Assembly (NCBI RefSeq): GCF_022458865.1
Contig: NZ_JAJNMU010000008.1
Location: 277,399-341,398 of the forward strand
DNA length: 64,000 bases
DNA from: Paenibacillus periandrae
GTDB taxonomy: Bacteria; Bacillota; Bacilli; Paenibacillales; NBRC-103111
Direction: 5' to 3'
Shown here: one piece after another, positions 18,716-27,879 of the stretch
Layout of the letters: every line of letters begins with the position of its first letter
Numbering within the stretch: position 1 is the stretch's first letter
Notes under the pieces: model-generated
What the model saw: the letters and a program-made list of their open reading frames with translations, nothing else
Told to the model about the DNA's origin: nothing
Databases searched by the model: none
Made by a program: the position numbers and the translations under genes

Positions 18716-18787
18716 AATGAAAGTAAATCCGGAAGCGCGGACAGAATGATTGACATCGTACTATAACCCCTGGATAATGCACAAAAG

Positions 18788-18829
18788 AACCAAAAACCAC
18801 CGAAGAACTTATATCGGTGGTTTTTGGTT
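18788..18829. terminator. bidirectional intrinsic terminator
   Basis: AACCAAAAACCACCGA (18788-18803) pairs perfectly with TCGGTGGTTTTTGGTT (18814-18829). The arms carry A/T runs, so it can work in both directions. Confidence 0.65.
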
Positions 18830-18899
18830 GTGTGGATAGGTGCGAGATGAAAGCTTGTCCCTATTTAAAGAGCCAGTGATTGAAGATGGTTACGGAAAG

Positions 18900-19165
18900 G
18901 TTTATGAGGGCTGGACCAAAGCGCTTAAACCAAAAACGAAGGGTAACCAAAACAGGGTTAAAGGTAACTAAAAAAGGATCATAAAAGGTTAAAACAGGGC
19001 GAAACCAAAATGATCCACCTGGTCGAGCTGAAAGGTAACTAAAACAGGTGTTTAAAAGAATATGATTTCATCATTTCCAAGCGTAAAGATAACTCTTTCG
19101 GTACTAGATTATCTCTTTTGAAAGATCAAAATACACCTACTCCCTGTTTTTGTTACCTTTCAAAT
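18900..19165. repeat. iterated GGTAACxAAAACAGG motifs in direct and inverted order
   Basis: The motif AAAGGTAACTAAAACAGG (19031-19048) recurs in shortened or diverged form near 18940-18975, and inverted as CCTGTTTTTGTTACCTTT (around 19143-19160). The long inverted pair could form a 19-bp stem around a 95-bp loop. Iteron-like in look, but no replication gene is near; it lies just beyond the 3' end of the coiled-coil gene. Confidence 0.5.
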
Positions 19166-19276
19166 TATTGCCTTGTACGCCAAGGGACTGAGCACGCAGG
19201 TTTCATCTTATCCTCCACCTAAAAATGTATTGAATATGTTACGTCGGATGGTTATAAAATCATTATCATTGCATTT

Positions 19277-20182
19277 CTATTTTCTATCTCGCTGACTACC
19301 TTGAATCTTTTCAAGGATTTCAGCCATATTATTTGCATGCTGCTCGGACAACTGATTCATCATCTTCGACATGTTCTCTTGCCACAAGCTTTTTTCTTTA
19401 AGGAATGCTTCCTTGGCCTCCATCTCTGTTTCCTTCTTCAACACCTCCAAAGCCCGAACGTGTTCTTTCTCCTTTTGCTCAGCTGCCGCTTCTGTGTCTT
19501 TAATCCTGCGATCATTTTCTTTCTGTTGTTCCTCCAACTGCAGACGAAGAACTCTTTCAACCTCTTTATGTTTGGCCAGTTCTTCATTCTTAATTCGCTG
19601 AGCTTCCTGGAGCTGTAGTTTCATTTCTGCCGCATCCGTTTCCGCTTGGTTAAGGTCTTCAACGCGTTTTTCAAGCTGGGCAACCTTTTCACCAGTCAAA
19701 TGCCTGATTTCCTCTAGCGCTTGACTAGTCTTCTCGAATTGAATCAATTTAGTATGGAGGTCATTATTGGTCGAATAAGCCTCTGTAAGCTCTTCCTCTT
19801 TTTGCGAAAACTTTTTCTGAAGAACCGTTAGGTCCATACGCAAGGATTCCATCTCCTGAGACATCCGTACCTCTTCTTCTAATAATTTTTCCTTTACTTC
19901 TTCAACGGCATCTAATCCTTTTTCTCTCATTCGAATATATACACTAGACAAACGACTCATGTATTTTTGAAGTTCTTTTAATTCTTCTGCAAATTCCGGG
20001 CTCGTTTTCTGTAGATCATACAACTTCGATATTTGAAGTAAATGATCTATAAATGTATCGTCAGTACCACCTGCAGCAGCCTTCATCGCTTCATACATCA
20101 AACGGGTGGTAGTGGACAGCCTCATCCCCTTCGTTTTGCCATCCGTCCCTTTATCGAAATTTAAATCTTTTATATCATCCAT
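19277..20182 (-). CDS. coiled-coil protein, KfrA-like architecture
   Basis: 301 aa from the ATG at 20182, which sits 8 nt behind GGAGG; the longer frame starting at 20206 puts that RBS inside the coding sequence and begins within an operator repeat. Residues 1-90 are a globular head; about residues 90-300 are an almost continuous coiled coil rich in E, K and Q (EEVRMSQEMESLRMDLTVLQ). The layout of DNA-binding-sized head plus long alpha-helical tail, and the palindrome array in its own promoter, recall plasmid KfrA-type autoregulators and partition accessories. The head does not show a clear helix-turn-helix, so this is a structural analogy only. Confidence 0.65.
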   Translation of the reverse strand: MDDIKDLNFDKGTDGKTKGMRLSTTTRLMYEAMKAAAGGTDDTFIDHLLQISKLYDLQKTSPEFAEELKELQKYMSRLSSVYIRMREKGLDAVEEVKEKLLEEEVRMSQEMESLRMDLTVLQKKFSQKEEELTEAYSTNNDLHTKLIQFEKTSQALEEIRHLTGEKVAQLEKRVEDLNQAETDAAEMKLQLQEAQRIKNEELAKHKEVERVLRLQLEEQQKENDRRIKDTEAAAEQKEKEHVRALEVLKKETEMEAKEAFLKEKSLWQENMSKMMNQLSEQHANNMAEILEKIQGSQRDRK

Positions 20183-20197
20183 AATTTTCTCCTCCAT

Positions 20198-20262
20198 TGT
20201 TAACATGAGAACCCTTATGTATCAAGGTTGTTAACATGTTAACATGCTTTTTAATGTTAACT
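20198..20262 (-). promoter_or_regulatory. array of TGTTAACATG palindromes
   Basis: Identical 10-bp units TGTTAACATG at 20198-20207, 20229-20238 and 20237-20246 (the last two overlap), and a shortened TGTTAACT at 20255-20262. They cover the start and promoter region of the coiled-coil gene, as expected for an autoregulated operator. Confidence 0.65.
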
Positions 20263-20330
20263 ATACCATATATTTTTATCTTAAAATAGTAGAAATATTC
20301 AAGGCTCTGATGGTATACTTGAGACAGGAA

Positions 20331-20367
20331 TCTAACTTCCGATAATATAATGGTATCGGAAGTTAGA
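20331..20367. repeat. perfect 14-bp inverted repeat
   Basis: TCTAACTTCCGATA (20331-20344) and its exact complement (20354-20367) around the 9-nt spacer ATATAATGG. No U-tract follows, so it is an operator-like palindrome or an RNA hairpin rather than a terminator. The 595-bp gap 20207-20801 otherwise shows no gene. Confidence 0.6.
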
Positions 20368-20801
20368 ATGAAGATGTGAGATAGATTAAAAAGAGAGGGT
20401 GGGTGGGCGTCATAATTATTGATACAGGTTTTCAGAATTGGTGATTTTGGATTATTTGTTTCTTAATTTTCACATTTTATGAGAAAATGAATATAGGGAT
20501 GTAGAAGGTTTGGATTTTAAAGATGAACTCTATCAAAGAAGATCCATATTACTGATATTGAACCGGAAATTGTGATTAGGAAAGGCCTTACATAGATCAT
20601 ATCTCTTCTATGGGTTTATCGAGAGAGATGCTTATAGTTCAACTAGTGGTCCGGGTTTACAAATACCTGCGATATTCTATGGATCTTTGATATTCTCCAA
20701 GGTGGACATTTCACAAAGGTTATTGTTTGTTAGAGATTATTTTTCAAACACGCAAACGACAATCTGTAAGCTCAATTCTAGACGAACTGGGGGGGTAATC
20801 C

Positions 20802-21122
20802 TTGAAAATGGCACTGAGAAGAGAAATTGTTGAGCACGCACTTTTAGTTAATGTTCTTACGTTGAACGAAGAATACAAAAATGTACTAACTGGATTAGGT
20901 CATGAACTTATCATCACACCTTACGCGATAATTGGCATTAGCCAAAATCATTTCAATGTTTCTGAATATAAATTCACTCTAAGTAGTGAACAAGCAAACA
21001 AGGCGTATCTTTCCTACAAAGATCAAAATGAGAAGTGGATGTTTGTTGAAATATACGGGGATCTCATTGCCGAGTTGAGAGATCTCAAAACCACTGAATA
21101 TATACTTACGAAAAACAATTAA
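20802..21122 (+). CDS. hypothetical protein (106 aa)
   Basis: TTG start behind GGGGGGT; an ATG two codons later is equally possible. A soluble, mixed alpha/beta protein (LITPYAIIGISQ, KWMFVEIYGDLIAELRD). No family recognised. After its stop, 21123-21442 holds no convincing gene, only a short ATG frame at 21240 (MRKRQRRFLFIEEDIPLLQS) that may be a remnant. Confidence 0.55.
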   Translation: MKMALRREIVEHALLVNVLTLNEEYKNVLTGLGHELIITPYAIIGISQNHFNVSEYKFTLSSEQANKAYLSYKDQNEKWMFVEIYGDLIAELRDLKTTEYILTKNN

Positions 21123-21442
21123 TTAGGCGACCTGCTTAAATCATGTGGAATAGAGGAGAAGGGGGATAAGATTACTTTGGGGCGTCGGTTTCGCTTATGG
21201 TACTCTGAGGCAAGTTTAAAATAAGAGAAGGGGCACATATGAGAAAACGACAAAGAAGATTTTTATTTATAGAAGAAGATATACCGTTATTACAATCACA
21301 AATTAAAATCATATCGAGAAATAAATTAGTTAATTTGGTTCATTGCAAATGAGTAATCAAATACATATACATTTAGTCATTGCATGAAAGTCCAAGAAAT
21401 GCCGCGCTATTATGAAGTATAAATCCGCTTGGAGGAAAACGT

Positions 21443-21850
21443 ATGAGACAAATGATAACGATCGACCAATTGAACGAACTTGATTCAAACCAAAAAGAAC
21501 AATTGAGAAAATGGTGGAATCCATCTGAAAACGATTACTACATTCTTAATTTACATAATAGTAATCCCGTATTGAAAGTTGGCAAATCAGAGAAGAAAGA
21601 ATATTCACTTCCATTACTTAATATTGGTTTATGTATAGACATTATCGATAAATCAAACAGTGTTGGATTTATGCTTATGAGAGAACATGAAACTTTTTCA
21701 CTATTCTTCGCTCATAAACCGACTCACCCTTCAGGAGAGATTGATGGTTGGACAGTATCTGAAATAGAAGATGACGGAAATAGTTGCGAACTAATTGATT
21801 ACTTATGGGAATCAGTAAAACTAATATTGAACAAACGTTTACTGCATTAG
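21443..21850 (+). CDS. hypothetical protein (135 aa)
   Basis: ATG behind TTGGAGGAAAA. Contains EQLRKWWNPSENDYY, LPLLNIGLCIDIID and a C-terminal LIDYLWESVKLIL. This layout (regulator-sized beta/alpha protein with the phrase IGLCIDII) is seen in uncharacterised Firmicute proteins of phage or plasmid regions. No enzyme motif. Soluble. Confidence 0.65.
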   Translation: MRQMITIDQLNELDSNQKEQLRKWWNPSENDYYILNLHNSNPVLKVGKSEKKEYSLPLLNIGLCIDIIDKSNSVGFMLMREHETFSLFFAHKPTHPSGEIDGWTVSEIEDDGNSCELIDYLWESVKLILNKRLLH

Positions 21851-22123
21851 CAACGCGGTTAGAGGGTTTGGGTAGTAAAACCCCGATTCATGCATCATCG
21901 TTTTCAATACATCATTACATAGTTAATATTATGTTAACTAATGATAGCTATGACCACAGAGGTAATGATATCCAGAAATCCCCTGAGGTACATAAGAGTG
22001 AACAATTGTTACCGAATTGATTTTAACATGAAGAAAGATGTTCCCAGCAGGGATTTGGTAAACAGGGCAATGCTGGAAGCTAACTAACTTAACAATTTAC
22101 TTATTGATAGGGGAAATCAAATC

Positions 22124-22228
22124 TTGAAAAAACTGGTGGATCTATTTGACGATTACTTTGACTATAAATCATTGATATTAATATTGATGGGGCTACTAGT
22201 TATTATAGCTCTAAATTTCAGTGAATAA
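22124..22228 (+). CDS. 34-aa single-TM protein
   Basis: TTG behind ATAGGGGAAA. A charged N-terminus (KKLVDLFDDYFDYKS) is followed by one hydrophobic stretch (LILILMGLLVIIALNF). Possible small membrane protein, with the flanking 21851-22405 otherwise empty of genes. Type of product unknown. Confidence 0.4.
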   Translation: MKKLVDLFDDYFDYKSLILILMGLLVIIALNFSE

Positions 22229-22405
22229 TTTTGAGTCACAATTTAATTTCTAACAGATCAACATCATTTATCAAGAAATACAACAATATCATGCGAAACT
22301 TCTGTTCTAAAAAACTATCAGAATCGCTACCTGCAAATTCATAAATAGATGATAAAAACAAAACTTAGTAATGTTAACTACTAAGTTAATTTTGTAACGA
22401 ATGGG

Positions 22406-22789
22406 GTGCCGATTATTTTTCACACTAAAAAATGCTTGCGCAGCGGGTTGTGTTGCACGACAATGCTAGCGGTTGTTCCAAAGTATGGAAATAGCAATCT
22501 AGATAGTGAATTCCTCGAAACCATGTCTGAGGATAAGGCAGATCAATACTTTTCAGAAAATTCTGAACTTATGGGTACTCCGTGCAAATGGCTAGATAGA
22601 GACCAACTTACTACAGAAGCTACATGTAAAGTTCATATTCAAAGAGGTGATGAATGCCGTAATTACCCGGAGGCATTCAAGAAAGATCAGTGGTGCACTG
22701 TTGGTTTAGATTACTGGAGCTCAAGGATGAAAAGCGGCATGCAAATTCCACAATGGATTGAAAAAGTTATTAACGAGGGACACAAGTAA
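22406..22789 (+). CDS. YkgJ-like cysteine-cluster protein
   Basis: 127 aa, GTG start. Cysteine pattern CLRSGLCC near the N-terminus, PCKWL in the middle, then TCKVHIQRGDECRNYPEAF and a WC near the end: the layout of the YkgJ family of predicted Zn/Fe-chelating proteins. Biochemical role unknown in the family. It is directly followed by the next gene without a gap, so they form one unit. Confidence 0.7.
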   Translation: MPIIFHTKKCLRSGLCCTTMLAVVPKYGNSNLDSEFLETMSEDKADQYFSENSELMGTPCKWLDRDQLTTEATCKVHIQRGDECRNYPEAFKKDQWCTVGLDYWSSRMKSGMQIPQWIEKVINEGHK

Positions 22790-23446
22790 ATGGATATTAA
22801 AATTAAGATCGCCACTGAAAACGATAATCCCGGTGAATTGATGGCCTACCCAATGGCATTGGCATCTAATCGCAAAGCAACTACAGAGGATGTACTCACA
22901 ATATGCCCACATTGCAGTAATCCATGTCTATATAACAAAGAGATTATTGAACTTGAACATCTGTATCACGGTCGCCTCGTAGCAGTCTGTTCAATCTGTG
23001 CATTACTAATACGGAATATGACACTTACGCCTCAACAACGATACACCATTCTTTTGGCCACTGAAAGGTACCTGGATTGGTATCGTTATGGAAAAAGTGA
23101 TATGAACTCGCTTCTTAAACCAGTAATCGGAAAATGCTTTAAATTTGTCCATCCTGAAACTAAGGATCACTTCGCGATGATGCCAGTTGAAAACGGACCC
23201 AATATAGATCAGTTGTACTACCGAAGAATTTCTGAAGATGTAGAAGCCTACATCATAGTTCCTCTCAATAAAGCAAACCGGTTATTGCTGCAATTTGAAC
23301 AGGTATTTACCATGATGCCAATTCAAACCTCTTCATACTTTCAGTGTTTAAAAGAGTCGTTTGGTAACGTACAATCGCTTCCGTTCCTTGGAGATTATAT
23401 AACGACCTTAGGTATTTCATATAAACCATCTCCCGAGCCTAGATAG
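22790..23446 (+). CDS. hypothetical protein with zinc-ribbon
   Basis: 218 aa starting at the base after the stop of the YkgJ-like gene. CPHCSNPC and a later CSICALL form a plausible zinc site in the first 75 residues. The remainder is a globular domain of unknown type. Translational coupling with the YkgJ-like gene suggests a shared process. Confidence 0.65.
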   Translation: MDIKIKIATENDNPGELMAYPMALASNRKATTEDVLTICPHCSNPCLYNKEIIELEHLYHGRLVAVCSICALLIRNMTLTPQQRYTILLATERYLDWYRYGKSDMNSLLKPVIGKCFKFVHPETKDHFAMMPVENGPNIDQLYYRRISEDVEAYIIVPLNKANRLLLQFEQVFTMMPIQTSSYFQCLKESFGNVQSLPFLGDYITTLGISYKPSPEPR

Positions 23447-23500
23447 TCAGTACGTTTGCATGCTGCCGCGGGATGATATGACAATAGGAGGCCTTTTATA

Positions 23501-23917
23501 ATGACAATGGTAACTAATCATTTATTTATGAAAGCTTACCTGATAGCCTACACAATATTCTTAGGGACATTTACAGTTGCGGTATTCAGTCCTGGATATT
23601 CTTACATTTCAGAGGATGATTACCGTTTATTTTTACAAATATCACTCCCATTTTTAATCATATTCCCTTTGTGTATGATTTACTCTGTTAGAAAGTGGTA
23701 CAAAGACGTTAACTACTGCACTGAGAGAGTAATTGAAAGCTTTAGAAAAAGAGGATTGACAGTTAAATCAATATTTCTTAATGATGAAAAGCGTGAGACA
23801 TATCGGTTTCATGTAGACACGAATCAAGGAAAATTCGATTGTATTCTTGAGATTCGTTGGCTTAGTATGAAGGTTTTGTCTTATCCTGAATTAAATACAA
23901 AAAAATACTGGAATTAA
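23501..23917 (+). CDS. small membrane protein with two TM segments
   Basis: 138 aa, ATG behind AGGAGG (23488-23493). Hydrophobic segments at about residues 10-32 and 46-65, then a soluble, charged C-terminal domain (RGLTVKSIFLNDEKRETYRF) probably in the cytoplasm. No family recognised. Confidence 0.6.
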   Translation: MTMVTNHLFMKAYLIAYTIFLGTFTVAVFSPGYSYISEDDYRLFLQISLPFLIIFPLCMIYSVRKWYKDVNYCTERVIESFRKRGLTVKSIFLNDEKRETYRFHVDTNQGKFDCILEIRWLSMKVLSYPELNTKKYWN

Positions 23918-24546
23918 ATACTTAAGACTGCTAACGATCAATTATAAACAAAAAACCCTTGGAGTTCAGTTATTGATGCGATAAACCGGTAAAAAACAGC
24001 TTTGATTTGACATACTGCGATGAATGTCTAAATCCAAAACCTGATCTACAAGTATTGGAAGGCGACAGAAAAAAGGATGATCAGAGTGGTGTATATGCTA
24101 GCTAGAAATCTACTAGGTCGTGACACTCGTACATGAATTTTTCTTGGTAACTTTTTCAAAAAGGAGATTCGTTTCATGCAGACCCTAAAAGAAAAAATCG
24201 AATGGATGCTTGCTGGGAAATTTTTAACCGACAGGAGATAAATCGTTATGTGCTTATGGCATAAATCTTAAAAAAATGGAATTTTATTCGATAGCAGAAA
24301 GGCAGTAGGATCTAAAAATCCAAAAGTTGTAGTCAGAGATCAACATATCCCACTTGAAGACATAGCTCTAAATATGGTCATCCTTGATACAACAATATAA
24401 GTTTGTCATTTTGCTTCACTGTTCGTTATGAACGGTGAAAATATGTGCAATGAATGCCTTCTTATAGGCATTATGAAAAGTAAAGAACCTTTGATTATTA
24501 CACAAAGCAAGTAACAGAATGAAATACCTGTTCATGAGGTGGTTGA
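23918..24546 (+). other. gene-poor stretch with small remnants
   Basis: Holds short protein-like scraps: FDLTYCDECLNPKPDLQVLE (about 24009-24105), a 21-aa frame at 24176-24241 behind AAAGGAG (MQTLKEKIEWML), and MNGENMCNECLLIGIM (from about 24429). Two of these carry CxEC pairs, suggesting broken zinc-ribbon genes. No intact gene. Confidence 0.4.
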
Positions 24547-24780
24547 ATGCAGGATTTAATTAAGGAGCTTACAAAGGCTCAACAAAAAAACTTATTGGAA
24601 CTATATGATTGGCACAATAGATTGGGATTGACCATAGGGCGGGGTTCTCGAACGGGTCGGTATCTTGTTGAAAAAGGATTGGCCATTCAGACTGGAGACG
24701 TATTCAATTACGCATACCAATATCAAATAACCGATCTTGGTATGAAGGTTGTGGATTACATACGTGGAGATCGTCATTGA
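24547..24780 (+). CDS. small winged-helix-like protein (77 aa)
   Basis: ATG behind GAGGTGGTTG. Reads like a single small DNA-binding fold: a helix LIKELTKAQQKNLLELYDWHN, TGRYLVEKGLAIQTGD as recognition/wing region, then YQITDLGMKVVDYI, the pattern seen at the ends of winged helices. It precedes a tyrosine recombinase by 9 bp, so it may regulate or assist it (excisionase-like). A degenerate second copy exists at about 30113. Confidence 0.6.
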   Translation: MQDLIKELTKAQQKNLLELYDWHNRLGLTIGRGSRTGRYLVEKGLAIQTGDVFNYAYQYQITDLGMKVVDYIRGDRH

Positions 24781-24789
24781 ATAAGTGGG

Positions 24790-25770
24790 GTGAACAATAT
24801 CGAGTACATTACATCGGCTGACAACGAGCTCGAAAAATCAGAAGAGACTCTCAGTTTTCTCATGGAGCAAGCAAAAAAGTACGTTACTAATTCAAAAGCA
24901 GAAAATACTTTAAAATCATATCGGTCAGACTGGAAACATTTTAAAGACTGGTGTAAGAAATTCCAGTTACCTGATTTACCCACCAATGATGACACATACG
25001 CTTTATATTTATCAAATTTAGCTTTTGAAGGTTTCAAGGCAAGTACGATTCAAAGAAGAATGAGTGCGATTAGCCAGGCTCATACATTAGCAGGTCATGA
25101 ATCACCTTCAACAACAAGAATTAAAACCGTTTGGGCAGGGATTCGCCGTTTGCATGGAACCGCAGAAACCGGGAAACATCCAATCCTTATTGATACTTTG
25201 AAACAAATGATATCTGAAGTTTCAGACAAGCATATAGGAGTCAGGGATAGAGCTTTGTTGTTGATTGGATTCGTCGGAGGTTTCCGCCGTTCCGAATTAG
25301 TAAACCTTGATATAGATGACGTTTCTTTATCCAAAGAAGGACTTATCGTCCGAATCCGTAAATCAAAAACTGACCAAGAAGGGAGAGGAGAACTTATTGG
25401 TTTACCATATGGTTCTAATGAAAATACCTGTCCTGTAAAATCATATCTGTCATGGACATCATCTGCAAACATCACATCTGGACCTATTTTTCGTCCCATA
25501 AACAGGCATAACCAGATCTTAGATAAAAGGTTGTCCGGCAGAGCTGTTGCTTTAATTGTAAAGCGTTATGCTGAAGCCATCGGACTTGATGAAACTTTAT
25601 ATGCCGGTCATAGCTTACGTTCAGGAATTGCCACGACACTTGCTATGCTCGGTAAAAGTGAACGTTCGATTATGAGACATACACGACACAAATCGGAAGC
25701 GATGGTAAGAAGATATATTCGAACTGGATCTCTTTTCTCGGAAAATGTCGTAGACAATATAGGATTATAG
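24790..25770 (+). CDS. tyrosine recombinase, intact
   Basis: 326 aa, GTG start. SAM-like N-terminal domain (TLKSYRSDWKHFKDWCKKF), then catalytic core with R in GFRRSEL, K in IRKSKTDQEG, H-x-x-R in GHSLRSG, H in HTRHKSE and nucleophile Y in RRYIRTG. All key residues are in place. Functions in site-specific integration or excision. The preceding 77-aa gene is probably co-transcribed. Two decayed relatives lie at 30.3-30.65 and 34.7-34.84 kb. Confidence 0.88.
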   Translation: MNNIEYITSADNELEKSEETLSFLMEQAKKYVTNSKAENTLKSYRSDWKHFKDWCKKFQLPDLPTNDDTYALYLSNLAFEGFKASTIQRRMSAISQAHTLAGHESPSTTRIKTVWAGIRRLHGTAETGKHPILIDTLKQMISEVSDKHIGVRDRALLLIGFVGGFRRSELVNLDIDDVSLSKEGLIVRIRKSKTDQEGRGELIGLPYGSNENTCPVKSYLSWTSSANITSGPIFRPINRHNQILDKRLSGRAVALIVKRYAEAIGLDETLYAGHSLRSGIATTLAMLGKSERSIMRHTRHKSEAMVRRYIRTGSLFSENVVDNIGL

Positions 25771-26074
25771 TCTTGTATAATTTTAGATGTAAAAAAGATG
25801 AACACACTATACCAAGAGATGGATTCCTGAAAATAAAATATTCATATTGTAAAGCGCCCATTGGCAATAGCCTATTACTCTCCCCAAAGATACAACCATG
25901 TGTTTGCTCGCTTCCAACCGTATGAGGGGAATGAGGAGATATTTTTATCTACACAATTTAAGACCATACAAGGATAGAGGAGATATCATGTTAGGGTATG
26001 CAGATTAACCAGATGATGTCGTAAGATAGAGTACCGTTAGAAAGGCTGTTGAGTTAGACAATACAAGTACTTCA
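25771..26074. other. possible attachment-site region
   Basis: No gene. The segment 25775-25880 is repeated imperfectly at 30200-30305, including TAAAGCGCCCATTGGCA (about 25851), immediately downstream of the recombinase and of its deleted copy. Such 3'-flanking repeats are candidates for att-related sites. Confidence 0.35.
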
Positions 26075-26449
26075 ATGCCTCAGAAACCAAGTGGTGTAAA
26101 TGCCCCTTCACAAGCACAACCAGCAGCACCACAAGCGAATGCATCAAATTTGCCAGTGGAAGATAAATATGCTGGCAAGGTGTTTGTTAGTGGTAAAGAT
26201 ATATTTGAAGCTGTTATGGTAGACTCTACAGATATTGCACTTAAGATGAATACAACATCTAAAAATGGAATTCCTAATTTTTTCTACGACAATAAAAATT
26301 ATAGTATAGATAAATCTGATTTTTATTTCTATATGGACACTCAAGAGGGATACTGGAATGTTGAAGCAATAAAAAGTTTCATTCCTTCTAAATATTTAGA
26401 GAATATGCCTAAATATCAAATTGTGAATAATACACCAACAAAGAAATAA
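26075..26449 (+). CDS. hypothetical secreted-type protein, perhaps 5'-truncated
   Basis: 124 aa. It begins with an A/P/Q-rich linker (SQAQPAAPQANASNLPVED) typical of the region just after a membrane anchor or signal peptide, but no such anchor precedes it and there is no good RBS at the ATG. The rest (KVFVSGKDIFEAVMVDSTDI) is a small globular domain. The 5' end may have been lost; the frame upstream is open only to about 26030. Confidence 0.45.
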   Translation: MPQKPSGVNAPSQAQPAAPQANASNLPVEDKYAGKVFVSGKDIFEAVMVDSTDIALKMNTTSKNGIPNFFYDNKNYSIDKSDFYFYMDTQEGYWNVEAIKSFIPSKYLENMPKYQIVNNTPTKK

Positions 26450-26856
26450 TCAACCAAATGTCGCAACATAGGTTTTAGAGTCAACATATTGTTGCGTTAC
26501 CAGATCAAAATTATTTACTTTAGGCATCAAGCGGAATGCTCAGGACTTGGGCTGCTTCCACTGAATGTAGCGATATACACATGCCACCGGCGCGATAGGC
26601 CGTGACCAACAAATGCTCTTGTTATGGGCAGCACCGTGTATGTTACGACTAATGAATTCAAAGAATTCATTGATTTTCGAGAAGGTATGCTGAGCCAGGC
26701 AAGTGGCCTTCCGACAAGATCTTATCCGGATGTCACTAAATAAGCATTCTTTTGTTCTCATAAAAGTACACCGTGATGAAGATACAGGACATCGAAGTGT
26801 AACAAAGATAATAGAAATTTAATGTTCTTAAATTAACTTCGGGTGAGGGATAAAGA
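26450..26856. other. gene-free stretch
   Basis: No credible gene. A minus-strand frame of 73 codons (26540-26761) has no RBS and an unusual composition. A good RBS GAGGGA lies at its right end for the next gene. Confidence 0.4.
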
Positions 26857-27102
26857 ATGATAATAACCATTAAGATAGTACTGACAGTACTTTTAACTCT
26901 GGCACTGATACCAATAAGGAACAGATTTGAGGCACTGAGAGAGTCTAAAATGCCTACTAAGTCAACACCTGAATTCTTAATTGGGGTATTGAGGAGGAAA
27001 ACCGCAACCTCGGATGATGTAGCGATAGCATTAGGTTTGTTCTTAATTAACTTTTTACTTTTAGTGCTGATCTCTGGTTACTTCTTAATATGGTTCTGGT
27101 AA
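26857..27102 (+). CDS. small membrane protein (81 aa, two TM)
   Basis: ATG behind GAGGGATAAAG. TM helix at about residues 3-19 (KIVLTVLLTLALIPI), a basic cytosolic loop (RESKMPTKSTPEFLIGVLRRK), then TM at about 58-80 (LGLFLINFLLLVLISGYFL). No family recognised. Confidence 0.6.
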   Translation: MIITIKIVLTVLLTLALIPIRNRFEALRESKMPTKSTPEFLIGVLRRKTATSDDVAIALGLFLINFLLLVLISGYFLIWFW

Positions 27103-27180
27103 AGAGTAGGGATGAAAGATTAATATGGATACATGTTATATTATGGAGTGTGAGTATTTTGAGGCGAGAACCATGAATCA

Positions 27181-27231
27181 AATCCAAAAAGAAGCGGGAG
27201 GGAAAACCCGCTTCTTTTTGGATTTTGTTTA
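27181..27231 (+). terminator. strong intrinsic terminator
   Basis: Perfect 18-bp stem (27181-27198 with 27207-27224) with an 8-nt loop, then TTGTTT. Ends the transcript of the small membrane protein. Confidence 0.8.
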
Positions 27232-27658
27232 CCCCTATCAAATATAAGCAAATATAGGTTTATATATGAGATTCATCACGATCCCTTAGTTTATCCTTTA
27301 TTAGCTTCTGTTGTTGTACATCCACTACTGTCTAATAACACAACAATCTTCCTTGCTTCCACACTCGTTCCTCTTCAGTCGTTTTTATCATTTTTAGCTC
27401 CTTATATTTTTGAGATGCTGAATCCCTTAATTCACAATTCTCATCCAAGAGATGTTCTACCGTGAATTTTAGCACCCGATAAAGTTTGGGAAGGAATACG
27501 GCATAGATCCACTATATAATAAATCAGAGCGAATAAAAGGATTAGCAATTATATGACTGTATTAAGATTCGAAGAAGTCTATAAAGTTAACTATCATTCT
27601 ATCAAACGTAGTTACAGTAAGAATAGGGATTCAAATACCAATGACCTTAGCACCTTTA

Positions 27659-27697
27659 AAGCGGGTTGGAGAACAATACATCCAGCCCGCTTCTTTT
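27659..27697 (+). terminator. hairpin with T-rich tail
   Basis: AAGCGGGTTGG (27659-27669) pairs with CCAGCCCGCTT (27682-27692), then CTTTTC. It lies in the middle of a 75-codon frame (27553-27780), which argues that the frame is not a gene. The gap 27232-27879 shows nothing else. Confidence 0.55.
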
Positions 27698-27879
27698 CTC
27701 AACTGGTTAATCCAGCCTTTGAAATTGCATGGGTGGAGCAATATTTAATCAGTATCCTAAAGAAACCCGCTTCAACCTAGAATGAAATCTTAAAAATATG
27801 AATGAGACTAACAGGTTTGGCCTCGACTATCATATAATAACAAATAGGAAATAAATTGGTAGCAGGGAAGTGTATTATC

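Noticed and set aside
18385..18756. 123-codon minus-strand frame in the duplicated block
   Set aside because: Leucine/serine-rich by translation of repeats, no RBS, no family resemblance.
18900..19165. Replication origin with iterons
   Set aside because: Repeats are imperfect and no Rep gene is nearby, so only a repeat entry was made.
26540..26761. 73-codon minus-strand frame
   Set aside because: No RBS and odd composition; considered a transposase scrap but no motif could be confirmed.
27553..27780. 75-codon frame MTVLRFEEVYKV
   Set aside because: Interrupted by a strong hairpin with T-rich tail and lacks an RBS.
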